Source: Actinomadura physcomitrii (GTDB lineage: Bacteria > Actinomycetota > Actinomycetes > Streptosporangiales > Streptosporangiaceae). From it: 64,000 nt of DNA. A program made the position numbers and the translations under genes. Below the pieces are notes generated by a model. That model ran no database searches and was not told the DNA's origin. It was given only the letters and a program-made list of their open reading frames with translations. Location of the stretch: NCBI RefSeq assembly GCF_008923205.2, contig NZ_WBMS02000024.1:50481-114480 (forward strand), written 5' to 3'. This document shows, in pieces, positions 33,019 through 41,434 of this stretch (positions within the stretch are counted from its first letter, which is position 1; each line of letters begins with the position of its first letter).

Positions 33019-35816
33019 GCCCGCGACTCGGCGGGAACGGTGCGAAGGGGCAGGTTCCAGCCCGCCAGGCTCACGACCGGGACGGCGCCGCGCAGGTCCG
33101 AGGCGCGGTAGCGGGCGGTCAGGGTCTGTGACTGCCCTGGCCACAGCGTCACGTCGTTGTCGTTCCAGCGGATCGGCAGCACCTGGTCGTCGCCGGGCAG
33201 CGGGCGCCCGCCGGGAGCGCCGCGCCGCACGTCCGCCCTGGTGAAGACGGTCGGCGCGGTCCCGGTCGCCGTGATCGTGACCGTGGTCACCAGGTCGGCG
33301 CCGTCGCGGCGGGTGGCCGCCGTGGCGCGCACCGCGGCGCGGGGCAGCGTGCGCAGGCCGGTCAGGTCGGCGTACCCGTCCGGCCGGAAGGTCGCGCCGC
33401 TGCCCTTGCCGAGGGTGTTCTTCCAGTCCACCGCGTCCGGTTTCGTGGACAGCCAGTAGACGTTGCGGCTCACCGTCGCTCCATGCCGGGTCAGCGCCAG
33501 TTCGAGGAAGTACGTCCGGGAGATGCCTTCGGGTGGCGGCGCGGTGGCCACGGTCCGGACGTCCTGGGCGGCCAGTGCCGGGACGGCGGGACGGAGGGTC
33601 CGTTCCACCGTGCCGTCGAGGTCGATCAGCCGCACCCGCGCCGCCAGCCCTGCCTGCCGCCTCCCCGTCAGGTTGGCGACCTTCACCGCACCGGACGCGT
33701 AGTCGTACATGATGTGCACCGGCTCTCCGGCCTTCTTAGCGCCGAAGTACACGCCGGGCTGGTCGAAGTCCTGGTTGTACAGGTTCCACTGCAGCGACGG
33801 CCAGGCCTTGTTCAGCATCCAGTAGATGACGCCCGTACTCGGGTTGGCCTGATCCTTGGAGTTGCCGATGTACGCCTCGAACTGCGCGCGGGCGGCCTCG
33901 TACCCGCCCATCTGCGCGATCCGCTGGTAGGACGCCATGTCGGACCAGGGCCCGTACCGGTGCCACAGCGGGGTGTTGTACTGCCCCATCCGCGCGGTCC
34001 TGGTGTAGTCGTTGTAGGCGTACACGTGGAACAGGTCCCGGCCGGAACGGGGACCGCGCGCGGTGGCCGGATCCCAGATCGCGGACTGCTCGTCCGGGGT
34101 CAGGAAGCGGTCGAGCGAGTCCTGGGTCGGGACGGTGTTGCCCGCGCTCGTCTCGGTGTCGAAGCCCCAGGCGCTCCCGGCGTTGGTGTACGACGGGTCG
34201 TGCACGGCGGCGGTCTCGCGGCCGTTGCTCCACCAGTACACCGGCGGCACGTGGTTGTACGGTCCCTCCTTGGCGCCGGACGGGCCGAGCCGCGGCGACG
34301 CCTTGTCCTGCGCGGACGCGATCTGCGGCGTGCCCCAGTCCGCGGCCTCGAACGCCGGCACGTACACCGACTCCTTCGCCGCGTCCGGCGCCGCGTCGCT
34401 GCCCTGGAAGAACGCGAACACGCTCGGGTGGTCGCGCAGCCGGCGGGCGACGGCCGCCGCCTGGACGGCGGCGTTGGCCTTGAGCTCCTCGCTCCACTCG
34501 GCGTACGGGTCCTCCCAGCGGTCGCAGCACTGCCAGCCGGTCATGGCGAGGACGCCCTCGCGGTCCATCTGCCGGAACATGTCGTCCGGCGGGAAGTTGC
34601 CCTCGAACCGCAGCGCGTTCAGACCCAGGTTCTTGACGTAGGCGAGCTGGTCGCGGACGTTCCGGGACGAGTAGCGCAGGAACATGTCGGGCGACCAGCC
34701 GCCGCCGCGGATCACGATCGGCACGCCGTTGACCGCGAACCGCCGGTAGCCGTGCGGCACGTGCGTCCTGCCGGGGACGGCGCGGGTCAGCGACGAGGTG
34801 ACGGTGCGGATGCCGAAGTCCTCGGCGTAGCGTCCGCTCTCCCGGCCGTCCGCGCGGACGTGCGCGGCGAGGTGGTAGAGCGGCTGGCCGCCGAGCCGGT
34901 ACGGCCACCACACGTCCGGGTGGTCGAGGCGCAGGCCGAGCGCGACGGGGCGGACGGCGTGCGGCGGCAGCGTCACCGCCGTGCCGAACGGCAGGCGCGT
35001 CGCGCCCCGGCCGACCGTGCCGGAGAACTCGGCCCGCCGCTCCGTCCCGGTGTTGTTGCGCAGCACGGCCTTGACGGTGAGGTCCGAGCGGGAGAAGTCG
35101 CGAGCGTTGCGCTGCACGACATGGACGTCGCGCAGCGACACCGGCCCCTCCTGGACGATCTTCGGCGGGCGTTCCAGGCCGGTGCCCTGGTCCGGCGCGG
35201 CCGGGTTCCAGTCAAGGCGGCTGCCGGTGAGGTAGGTCCTGGCCTTGTTCGGCGCGACGTCGAGCGCGATCGCGTTGGCGCCGTCCCGCACCTGCCGGGT
35301 CACGTCGTACTCGAAGCGCGAGTAGGAGCCCTGGAGCCGCGAGCGGACGTCGATCCGGACGCCGTTCAGCCACAGGTCGGCGGTGCCGGAGACGCCGTCC
35401 ATGACCAGAAAGGTGCGGCCGCCGCGCCGCGGGTGCAGGACCACCTCGTCGCGGTACCACCAGTTCACGGCGAACTGCCCGGCCGGCACCGACGCCAGCC
35501 GGTCCGAGCGGAAGACGTGCGGGTAGCGGCCGTTCTCCAGCAGGCCCGCCATCAGCGTCCCGGGACGGCCGATCGGCAGCCAGCCGGACGTCCGGTACCC
35601 CGGTCGCGAGATCCGCGCGCCGTCGGTCCCGGCGACGGCCGAGGACTGGATCCGCCACCCCCGGACGAGGTCCGAAGCGCCGTCCTCCCCGGCGGGCGCG
35701 AGGACGGCGGGTCCGGCGCTCTCCCGCGCTGCGGCGGGCACGGCGTGCGGCGGGGCGGCGAGGGCGAGGACCGCGCAGGCGGCCAGGGCGGCGGGCGGTC
35801 GTCCGGGCTTCGACAT
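33015..35816 (-). CDS. secreted GH2 exo-beta-glucosaminidase-like enzyme
   Basis: A 933-residue exported glycoside hydrolase of family 2 (CsxA/mannosidase subgroup). A signal peptide covers about residues 1-30, followed by the sugar-binding jelly roll, immunoglobulin-like domain, TIM barrel and C-terminal beta domains. The acid/base Asp474 lies in FFQGSDAAPD and the likely nucleophile Glu555 in FDTETSAG; these correspond to D469 and E541 of the characterised chitosan exo-glucosaminidase CsxA. The GSDxxP motif separates this subgroup from classical NE-type GH2 enzymes. Chitosan or its oligomers are the probable substrate. It is convergent with the ROK kinase. Confidence 0.9.
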   Translation of the reverse strand: MSKPGRPPAALAACAVLALAAPPHAVPAAARESAGPAVLAPAGEDGASDLVRGWRIQSSAVAGTDGARISRPGYRTSGWLPIGRPGTLMAGLLENGRYPHVFRSDRLASVPAGQFAVNWWYRDEVVLHPRRGGRTFLVMDGVSGTADLWLNGVRIDVRSRLQGSYSRFEYDVTRQVRDGANAIALDVAPNKARTYLTGSRLDWNPAAPDQGTGLERPPKIVQEGPVSLRDVHVVQRNARDFSRSDLTVKAVLRNNTGTERRAEFSGTVGRGATRLPFGTAVTLPPHAVRPVALGLRLDHPDVWWPYRLGGQPLYHLAAHVRADGRESGRYAEDFGIRTVTSSLTRAVPGRTHVPHGYRRFAVNGVPIVIRGGGWSPDMFLRYSSRNVRDQLAYVKNLGLNALRFEGNFPPDDMFRQMDREGVLAMTGWQCCDRWEDPYAEWSEELKANAAVQAAAVARRLRDHPSVFAFFQGSDAAPDAAKESVYVPAFEAADWGTPQIASAQDKASPRLGPSGAKEGPYNHVPPVYWWSNGRETAAVHDPSYTNAGSAWGFDTETSAGNTVPTQDSLDRFLTPDEQSAIWDPATARGPRSGRDLFHVYAYNDYTRTARMGQYNTPLWHRYGPWSDMASYQRIAQMGGYEAARAQFEAYIGNSKDQANPSTGVIYWMLNKAWPSLQWNLYNQDFDQPGVYFGAKKAGEPVHIMYDYASGAVKVANLTGRRQAGLAARVRLIDLDGTVERTLRPAVPALAAQDVRTVATAPPPEGISRTYFLELALTRHGATVSRNVYWLSTKPDAVDWKNTLGKGSGATFRPDGYADLTGLRTLPRAAVRATAATRRDGADLVTTVTITATGTAPTVFTRADVRRGAPGGRPLPGDDQVLPIRWNDNDVTLWPGQSQTLTARYRASDLRGAVPVVSLAGWNLPLRTVPAESRA

Positions 35817-36004
35817 GGTTCCTCTGCGGTCGGCGCGTCGTCAGGCGGTCACTACCTGTGCGATCACCGGAACCGGCCGCCGCCACACGCGCACGCGGGC
35901 AAAGATCCGCCGCGTCCCGCGACCGCGCGCTCAAACTGCACCTGGCGGATGTACCTTCAGCAGGGCGCTGGCAGGTCGTCCGCGCGGGCAGCAGCCTCGA
36001 GGGC

Positions 36005-37474
36005 ATGACGACAGGGACTTCTCCAGGCGCCGCGCGGCTCGGGCCGCGCGGATGGCTCATCCTCGTCACGCTGTGCGGCGCGACCTTCATGACCGGCCTG
36101 GACTACTCGATCATCACCGTGGCCCTCCCGGAGATCGGCCGCGACCTGGGCTTCACCAGTACCTCCGCCCTCCAGTGGGTGGCGACCGCGTGCCTGCTGC
36201 CGACGGCCGCGCTGATGCCGCTGTTCGCGCGCGCGTCCGACATGCTCGGCAGGCGCCGGCTGTTCATGGCCGGCGTCGCGGGCTTCACCTCGCTGTCGCT
36301 GGCGGCCGCGCTCGCGCCGAGCCCGGGGCTGCTGATCGCGGCGCGCGCCGGGCAGGGCGTCGCGGCGGCGATGATCGGCCCGACCGCCCTTACGCTGCTG
36401 ACCGCCGCGTTCCCCGAAGGGCCGCGGCGCACCCGGGCCCTCGGTGTCAACGGCGCGCTGCTGTCGCTCGGGTTCGTCATCGGGACGATCGGCGGCGGGC
36501 TCATCACCAGCGGGCTGGACTGGCGCTGGACGATGCTGCTCCTCGCCGGCATCGGCGCCCTGGTGCTGGCCGGCGCGCTCACGGTCGTCCGCGAGACGGC
36601 CGGGCGGACCCGGACCGGGCTCGACGTCCCCGGCGCGATCCTTGCGAGCGGCGGGCTGTTCGCCCTGGTCTACGGCGTCTCCACCGGCGGCGAGGCGGGC
36701 TGGGGCAGCGCGCCGACGCTCGCGGCCCTGCTGGGCGCGGCGGTCCTGCTCGGGTCGTTCCTCGCCGTCGAGGCCCGGCATGCGGCTCCGCTCGTCCCGC
36801 CGCACCTGCTGCGCCGCCCGACCGTCGCGTGGGGCATGGCGATCGGCCTGGTCACCTTCGGCATGTGCGGCGGCGCGACGCTGCTGCTCAGCATCTACAT
36901 GCAGGACGTCCTCGGCTACTCGCCGCTGCGGACCGGGCTCGGCTTCCTCGGCGAGGGCGTCGCGGCCCTCGCCGCCGGCACCCTCGCCGCCCGGCTGATC
37001 AACGCGCGCGGGACGGCCGCGACCGCCGCGCTCGGCCTGACCGTGCAGGCCGCGGGCACCGCGGCGATGGCCGCCCTGCCCCAGCACGGAGGTCTCGCGG
37101 TCCTGCTCGCCCTGTCCGCCGCGATGGGCTTCGGCCACGTCCTGACCGTGGTCGCCGCCGTCACGACGATCACGTCCGGCCTGGACCGGGACGACCAGGG
37201 CGTCGCGGGCGGCCTCGCCCAGATGCCCACCTACGTCGGCGCGATCGGCGTCGCCGGGCTCACCGCGATCGCCGCCGCCCGGACCGAGGCGCTCGCCCGC
37301 GCCGCGACCCCGGCCGCGGCCACGCTGGGCGGGCTGCACGCCGCCTTCCTCGCGGCCGGCGCGGTCGCGCTGCTCGGCGCGGTCGCGGGCGGCGTCCTGC
37401 TCCGCCGGGCCGGCGCCGGCCGGGCGGCCGGGCGCTCCGCCGACGCTCCGGCCGAGCATCGCCTGACCGCCTGA
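36005..37474 (+). CDS. MFS transporter, DHA2-type
   Basis: A 489-residue drug/proton antiporter-like permease with 12-14 hydrophobic segments. It begins with the DHA2 signature region (FMTGLDYSIITVALPEIGRD) and has the loop motif ASDMLGRRRLFMAG. I chose the ATG at 36005; an upstream in-frame ATG at 35858 would add a 49-residue Arg-rich leader unlike the family. Expect export of hydrophobic compounds. It is convergent with an XRE regulator. Confidence 0.9.
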   Translation: MTTGTSPGAARLGPRGWLILVTLCGATFMTGLDYSIITVALPEIGRDLGFTSTSALQWVATACLLPTAALMPLFARASDMLGRRRLFMAGVAGFTSLSLAAALAPSPGLLIAARAGQGVAAAMIGPTALTLLTAAFPEGPRRTRALGVNGALLSLGFVIGTIGGGLITSGLDWRWTMLLLAGIGALVLAGALTVVRETAGRTRTGLDVPGAILASGGLFALVYGVSTGGEAGWGSAPTLAALLGAAVLLGSFLAVEARHAAPLVPPHLLRRPTVAWGMAIGLVTFGMCGGATLLLSIYMQDVLGYSPLRTGLGFLGEGVAALAAGTLAARLINARGTAATAALGLTVQAAGTAAMAALPQHGGLAVLLALSAAMGFGHVLTVVAAVTTITSGLDRDDQGVAGGLAQMPTYVGAIGVAGLTAIAAARTEALARAATPAAATLGGLHAAFLAAGAVALLGAVAGGVLLRRAGAGRAAGRSADAPAEHRLTA

Positions 37475-37484
37475 TCGGCGCCGC

Positions 37485-38330
37485 TCAGCGGGCGGTCGCG
37501 GCGACGAGCCCGGCGAGGCGCCGCAGCCGCTCGCTCGACGGCGAGCCCGGTTCCGCCTGGAACACCGCGACGCCCTGCCCCTCGTCGTCGGGCGTGCGCA
37601 GCAGCTCGGAGGTGAGGGTCATGACGCCCACCTCGGGGTGCCGGTAGCCGCGCGAGATGGACGCGCAGTTCGCCACCGGGTGCTCCGCCCGCATGGCGCG
37701 GAACTCCGGGCTGAGCGCCGACAGTTCCTCCACCAGCGCGGCCAGCCCCTCGTCGCCGGGGAACCGGCTCAGCGAACCCTCCAGGTAGGCGATGTCGTCG
37801 CGGGCCTTCTGCTCCCAGTCGACGTACAGCTCCCGCGCGAAGCCGGTCTCCAGGAAGTCGACGCGGACGAAGTTCGGCTTCTCCGCGCCGTCGAAGTCCC
37901 AGTGCGGGGCCAGGAGGGCGTGCGCCAGGCGGTTCCACGCGAGGACATCGCCCCGGCGCCCCACCGCCATCGCGGGCACCTCGGTGAACGAGTCCACCAT
38001 CAGCTTGATGCCCGGCCGCAGCCGCTCCGGCCTGACCCGCTCGCGGGCCCGCGCCGCCCGGGCGAGCCGGTGCAGGTGGTCCCGCTCGTCGTCGTCCAGC
38101 CGCAGGACGCGGGCGATGGCGTCGAGCACCTCGGCGGAGACGTTCGGGCCCTGCCCCTGCTCCAGCCGCGTGTAGTACCCGACGCTGACCCCGGCGAGCG
38201 GCGCCAGCTCCTCCCTGCGCAGCCCGGACACCCGCCGGTGCCGGCGCCCCGGGCTCAACCCGACGTCCTCGGGCCGGAGCCGGGCACGGCGGGACCGCAG
38301 GAACTCACCAAGCGCAGAACCGGGATACAT
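37485..38330 (-). CDS. XRE regulator with MmyB-like ligand-binding domain
   Basis: A 281-residue regulator. The HTH lies near residues 10-70 (LRPEDVGL...VSGLRREELAPLAGVSVGYY, then TRLEQG), and the rest matches the MmyB/MLTR ligand-binding domain (WNRLAHALL, MTLTSELLRTPDDEGQ). These regulators usually control an adjacent dehydrogenase or transporter; the convergent MFS exporter is a candidate. Confidence 0.92.
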   Translation of the reverse strand: MYPGSALGEFLRSRRARLRPEDVGLSPGRRHRRVSGLRREELAPLAGVSVGYYTRLEQGQGPNVSAEVLDAIARVLRLDDDERDHLHRLARAARARERVRPERLRPGIKLMVDSFTEVPAMAVGRRGDVLAWNRLAHALLAPHWDFDGAEKPNFVRVDFLETGFARELYVDWEQKARDDIAYLEGSLSRFPGDEGLAALVEELSALSPEFRAMRAEHPVANCASISRGYRHPEVGVMTLTSELLRTPDDEGQGVAVFQAEPGSPSSERLRRLAGLVAATAR

Positions 38331-38455
38331 GACTCGAAGATATTCTCTCCGCTCATGCCGTTTCCGGGGTCGGGGGTTCCCGGCGGCGCGCGGACCTCGG
38401 GCCGCGGTGTCTAGGATCGGACGCCGGTCACTGATGCGAGGAGCGGGAGCCGAAG

Positions 38456-38925
38456 GTGGAACCGGCCGGCGCGATGGCGGAGGACGTCTGGGCGGCGCAC
38501 CGTACCGCGGTGTTCGGGGCGGCCTACCGGATCCTCGGCAGCGTGGCCGAGGCCGAGGACGTCACGCAGGAGGTCTGGCTGCGCGCCGCCGCCGCGGACC
38601 TGTCCGGGGTGCGGGACCTGCGGGCCTGGCTGGTGACCGTCGCCGCGCGGACGTCCTACAACGTGCTGAAGTCGGTGCGCGTCCGGCGCGAGTCATGTGG
38701 GGCCGTGGCTGCCGGAGCCGCTGCTGACCAGGCCCGACACCGCCGCGCGGGTGCTCATGGACGAGTCGGTGAGCACCGCGATGCTGGTCGTCATGGAGAC
38801 GCTCGCCCCCGCCGAACGCGTCGCGCTGGTGCTGCACGACGTGTTCGGCTTCCCGTTCACGCGGATCGCCGAGGTCCTCGGCGGCACGCCCGCGGCCGGC
38901 CGCAAGCTCGCCTCCCGCGCGGGCG
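38456..38925 (+). pseudogene. ECF41-type (SigJ-like) sigma factor, frameshifted and truncated
   Basis: The N-terminal part of an ECF41/SigJ sigma factor. Region 2 is intact in the first frame (EDVWAAHRTAVFGAAYRILG, then EDVTQEVWLRA), but near 38692 the reading frame shifts: the first frame runs VRVRRESCG while the natural continuation VGPWLPEPLLTRPD starts in another frame at 38697, consistent with a loss of 2 nt or gain of 1. Region 4 (ALVLHDVFGFPFTRIAEVLG) follows, then homology stops at ASRA near 38920. The usual SnoaL-like C-terminal domain is missing, replaced by part of an oxidoreductase. Likely start GTG 38456. Confidence 0.8.
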
Positions 38926-39615
38926 CGGGTCGCCGCGGTCCGGGAGCGGCCCCGTGCGTCCCGTACGGTCACGGCCGGCGGCCGCGAGATCGGCTACGAC
39001 CGCCTCGTGCTGGCGGCGGGCAGCGCGCTCGTCCGGCCGCGCGGTCTTCCCGGCGCCGAACGGCTCTTCGACATCGACACCCTGGACGGCGCCCGGCGCC
39101 TCACCGGCCACCTGCGGGGCCGCGATGGATATGCCGCCGTGGTCGCCGGCGCCGGGTTCGTCGGGCTGGAGGCCGCGACCGCTCTCGCGGCCCGGGGCCG
39201 GGTGCTGCTGGTGGACCGGTCACCGGTGGTCGGCGACGGGCTCGGCCCCGGCCCGCGCCCGGTGATCGAGGCGGCGCTGGACGACCTCGGCATCGAGCGC
39301 CGCCTCGGCACGACGGTGGCGGAGGTCGGCGACGGGCACGCCGTCCTGTCCGACGGGACCGTGGTCGAGGCGGACGCGGTCGTCTGGTCGGCCGGGCTCA
39401 GGGCCAGTGACCTCACCCGGCAGATCTCCGGCGACCTCGATCCGCTCGGGCGGGTGCCGGTGGACCGGCGGCTGCGCGCGCTTCCCGAGGTGTTCGCCGC
39501 GGGCGACACCGTCGCAGCGCCGTTCGACGACGCCGCGGCGATCCTCGCCGCCGCCGACCACGTCCGCCTCGACCTCCCGTTCTTCCCTGAGGAAGGGACC
39601 GTTCCCGCTGCATGA
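38922..39615 (+). pseudogene. FAD/NAD(P)-dependent oxidoreductase, C-terminal part only
   Basis: The frame beginning near 38922 reads ARVAAVRERPRASRTVTAGG, then REIGYDRLVLAAGS, the middle of an NDH-2-like flavoprotein, and continues with the second dinucleotide fold (AAVVAGAGFVGLEAATALA) and the FAD motif VFAAGDT. The N-terminal FAD-binding GxGxxG half is absent; instead sigma-factor sequence abuts it in another frame. ECF41 sigma genes are commonly next to such oxidoreductases, so a deletion joining two neighbours is plausible. The last 30 residues do not match the usual ending. Confidence 0.78.
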
Positions 39616-39663
39616 GCGGCGCGCTTCGCGGCCTGCCGCTCCTCGCCGATGCCTCCGTCCGGG

Positions 39664-40284
39664 TCACAGCCCGAGCGCCGCCGTCACCCGGTCCGCCAGC
39701 TCGTCCTCGGTCATGGCGAGGTCCACCTCGATGCCGCGCAGGCCCAGGGATCTCGTCTCGTCCCGGACGCGGTCGGTGAACATCCGGTCGCGGTCGAGCA
39801 GGTTGCGCAGCGCCCGCTCCGGATCGCCCGTCCGGCCGGCGATGTCCCACGTCGAGCCCCTGCGGTCGAGCGCGGCCCGGCGGAACGCGGGCGTCGGCAG
39901 CAGCCAGACGGCGCGGCCGGGCGCGGCGAGCAGGGGCTTCACCAGGCGCGGCAGCAGCCGGAACCCCTCGGCGATCACGCACGGCTCCCGGGGCAGGCGC
40001 GACAGGTCCTCGACGATCGCCTCGAACGCCTCGCCCCGGAACCAGTGGAACGTCTCGAGCATGGTCTCCGGGGTCCTGTTCACCCACCGCTCGTCCATGT
40101 CCATGGCCTTGAACCCGCTCAGGAACGGGCTGTCGCCGGGTGCGGTCCGGCGGGCGTGCTCCGGCATCGCGTCGTCGGTCGCGTACACCCGGAAGCCGTG
40201 CCGTTCCGCGATGCGGCGGGCGATGGTGGACTTGCCCGCGCCCGACCCGCCGCCGATCCAGTAGACGTGCGGCAGGTCCCTCAT
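39664..40284 (-). CDS. P-loop kinase/AAA-like nucleotide-binding protein
   Basis: A 206-residue small kinase-like protein with a Walker A motif at residues 11-20 (GGGSGAGKST) and a lid-like Arg-rich C-terminal half. It may phosphorylate a small molecule, like shikimate or adenylate kinase relatives, but the substrate is unknown. I chose the ATG at 40284 because GGAGG lies 6 nt upstream; an upstream ATG would add about 20 residues without a ribosome-binding site. Confidence 0.8.
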   Translation of the reverse strand: MRDLPHVYWIGGGSGAGKSTIARRIAERHGFRVYATDDAMPEHARRTAPGDSPFLSGFKAMDMDERWVNRTPETMLETFHWFRGEAFEAIVEDLSRLPREPCVIAEGFRLLPRLVKPLLAAPGRAVWLLPTPAFRRAALDRRGSTWDIAGRTGDPERALRNLLDRDRMFTDRVRDETRSLGLRGIEVDLAMTEDELADRVTAALGL

Positions 40285-40361
40285 CCCGATCCTCCGTGAC
40301 GGACGCGTCGCCGTGCTGGGCGGCGACGAGGCCGGGGCGGTCATCGCCCCGGAGCGATACG

Positions 40362-41111
40362 CTACCCGCCGCTCTCCGCCAGCCAGGCGGTGTACGTGAC
40401 GTCGCCGAGCGACGCACCGTCCACCGGCACGAGGTCCGGCTCCCGCATCACGCTGCCGTAGTAGGGCGCGTCCTGGTCGGTGACGACCTCGCGCGCGTCG
40501 CCCCACGCCGCCAGGGCCGCGCGGAAGAACTCGTCCATCCGGAACCGTTCGGGTCCGGCGATCTCGGCCCGCCCGTTCAGCGGCGCTCCCACGGCCGCGT
40601 CGGCGACCGCCCGCGCGACCTCCTCGCCCGCGATGGGCTGGAACAGCACCGAAGGCATCCGGACCGTGCCGCCGTCCGTGGCCGCGTCGGCGATCTGGTG
40701 GGCGAACTCGAAGAACTGCGTGGCGTGCACGAGCGAGAACGGGACGCCCGACTCCTCGATCAGCCGCTCCTGGGCCAGCTTCGCACGGAAGTAGCCGACG
40801 TCCGGCCGCCTCTCGGTGCCCACCACCGACAGCGCGACGTGGTGGCCGGTGTCGGCTCTCTTCTCCGCCGCCAGCAGGTTGCCGGTCGAGGTCGTGAAGA
40901 AGGCCAGCACCGCCTCGTCCTCGAAGGACGGGGAGTTCGACACGTCGACCACCACGTCCGCGCCGGCCACCGCCGCGTCCAGACCCTCGCCGGTGATCGT
41001 GTTCACCCCCGTCTTCGGGGAGGCCGGGACCGCCTCGTGCCCCTGTGCTTCGAGCATGGCCACGACCTTCGAGCCGATCAGGCCGGTGCCGCCGATGACC
41101 AGGATCCTCAT
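40362..41111 (-). CDS. NmrA/SDR-type NAD(P)-binding protein
   Basis: A 249-residue atypical SDR with GGTGLIGSKVV (residues 7-17), a TTSTGNLLAAEK segment and a PIAGEEVARAVADAA C-terminal motif. It resembles NAD(P)-binding oxidoreductases linked to ECF41 sigma factors in other actinomycetes, so it may belong with the broken sigma gene at 38456. It is divergent from the Lcp gene. Confidence 0.9.
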   Translation of the reverse strand: MRILVIGGTGLIGSKVVAMLEAQGHEAVPASPKTGVNTITGEGLDAAVAGADVVVDVSNSPSFEDEAVLAFFTTSTGNLLAAEKRADTGHHVALSVVGTERRPDVGYFRAKLAQERLIEESGVPFSLVHATQFFEFAHQIADAATDGGTVRMPSVLFQPIAGEEVARAVADAAVGAPLNGRAEIAGPERFRMDEFFRAALAAWGDAREVVTDQDAPYYGSVMREPDLVPVDGASLGDVTYTAWLAESGG

Positions 41112-41434
41112 GACGGCTCTCCTTCCGTTCCGGTGACGTCCTCCGCCGCCCCTGCCCTGGCCCGGCGGGTCCGATCCGCGCGGACGCTCTCCTTGGCCGC
41201 CCCCAGAGCAGATCCCGACCGCCCCTTGACGTCAGCCGCGGCGGGCTCGGGACCGGTCATACTCTCCGCCGGCGTAGGTGCCGCGGCGGCTGGGTCGCCG
41301 CGTGCGATAACCAGATCGCCAGTAGCTATTGGCGGAACGCCAATAGCGGTCTAGTGTTCCGGGTGGCTCGTCGGAAACGACGATGCGTCACCGCGTGTCA
41401 GGAAGGTGCTCTGGCCCCGAGGAGGAGCGAAAGC
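41112..41434. other. divergent intergenic region between SDR and Lcp genes (323 bp)
   Basis: No gene is supported here. The right third holds the Lcp promoter and a perfect palindrome, listed separately; the left part must contain the SDR promoter, not identified. Confidence 0.6.
41325..41357 (+). promoter_or_regulatory. Lcp promoter overlapped by a perfect 23-bp palindrome
   Basis: Arms GCTATTGGCG (41325-41334) and CGCCAATAGC (41338-41347) are exact complements around GAA. A -35 TTGGCG (41329-41334) and -10 TAGTGT (41352-41357), 17 nt apart, place the palindrome on the -35 and spacer, a repressor position. TetR regulators control lcp genes in other rubber degraders; no such gene is adjacent here. 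Confidence 0.7.
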
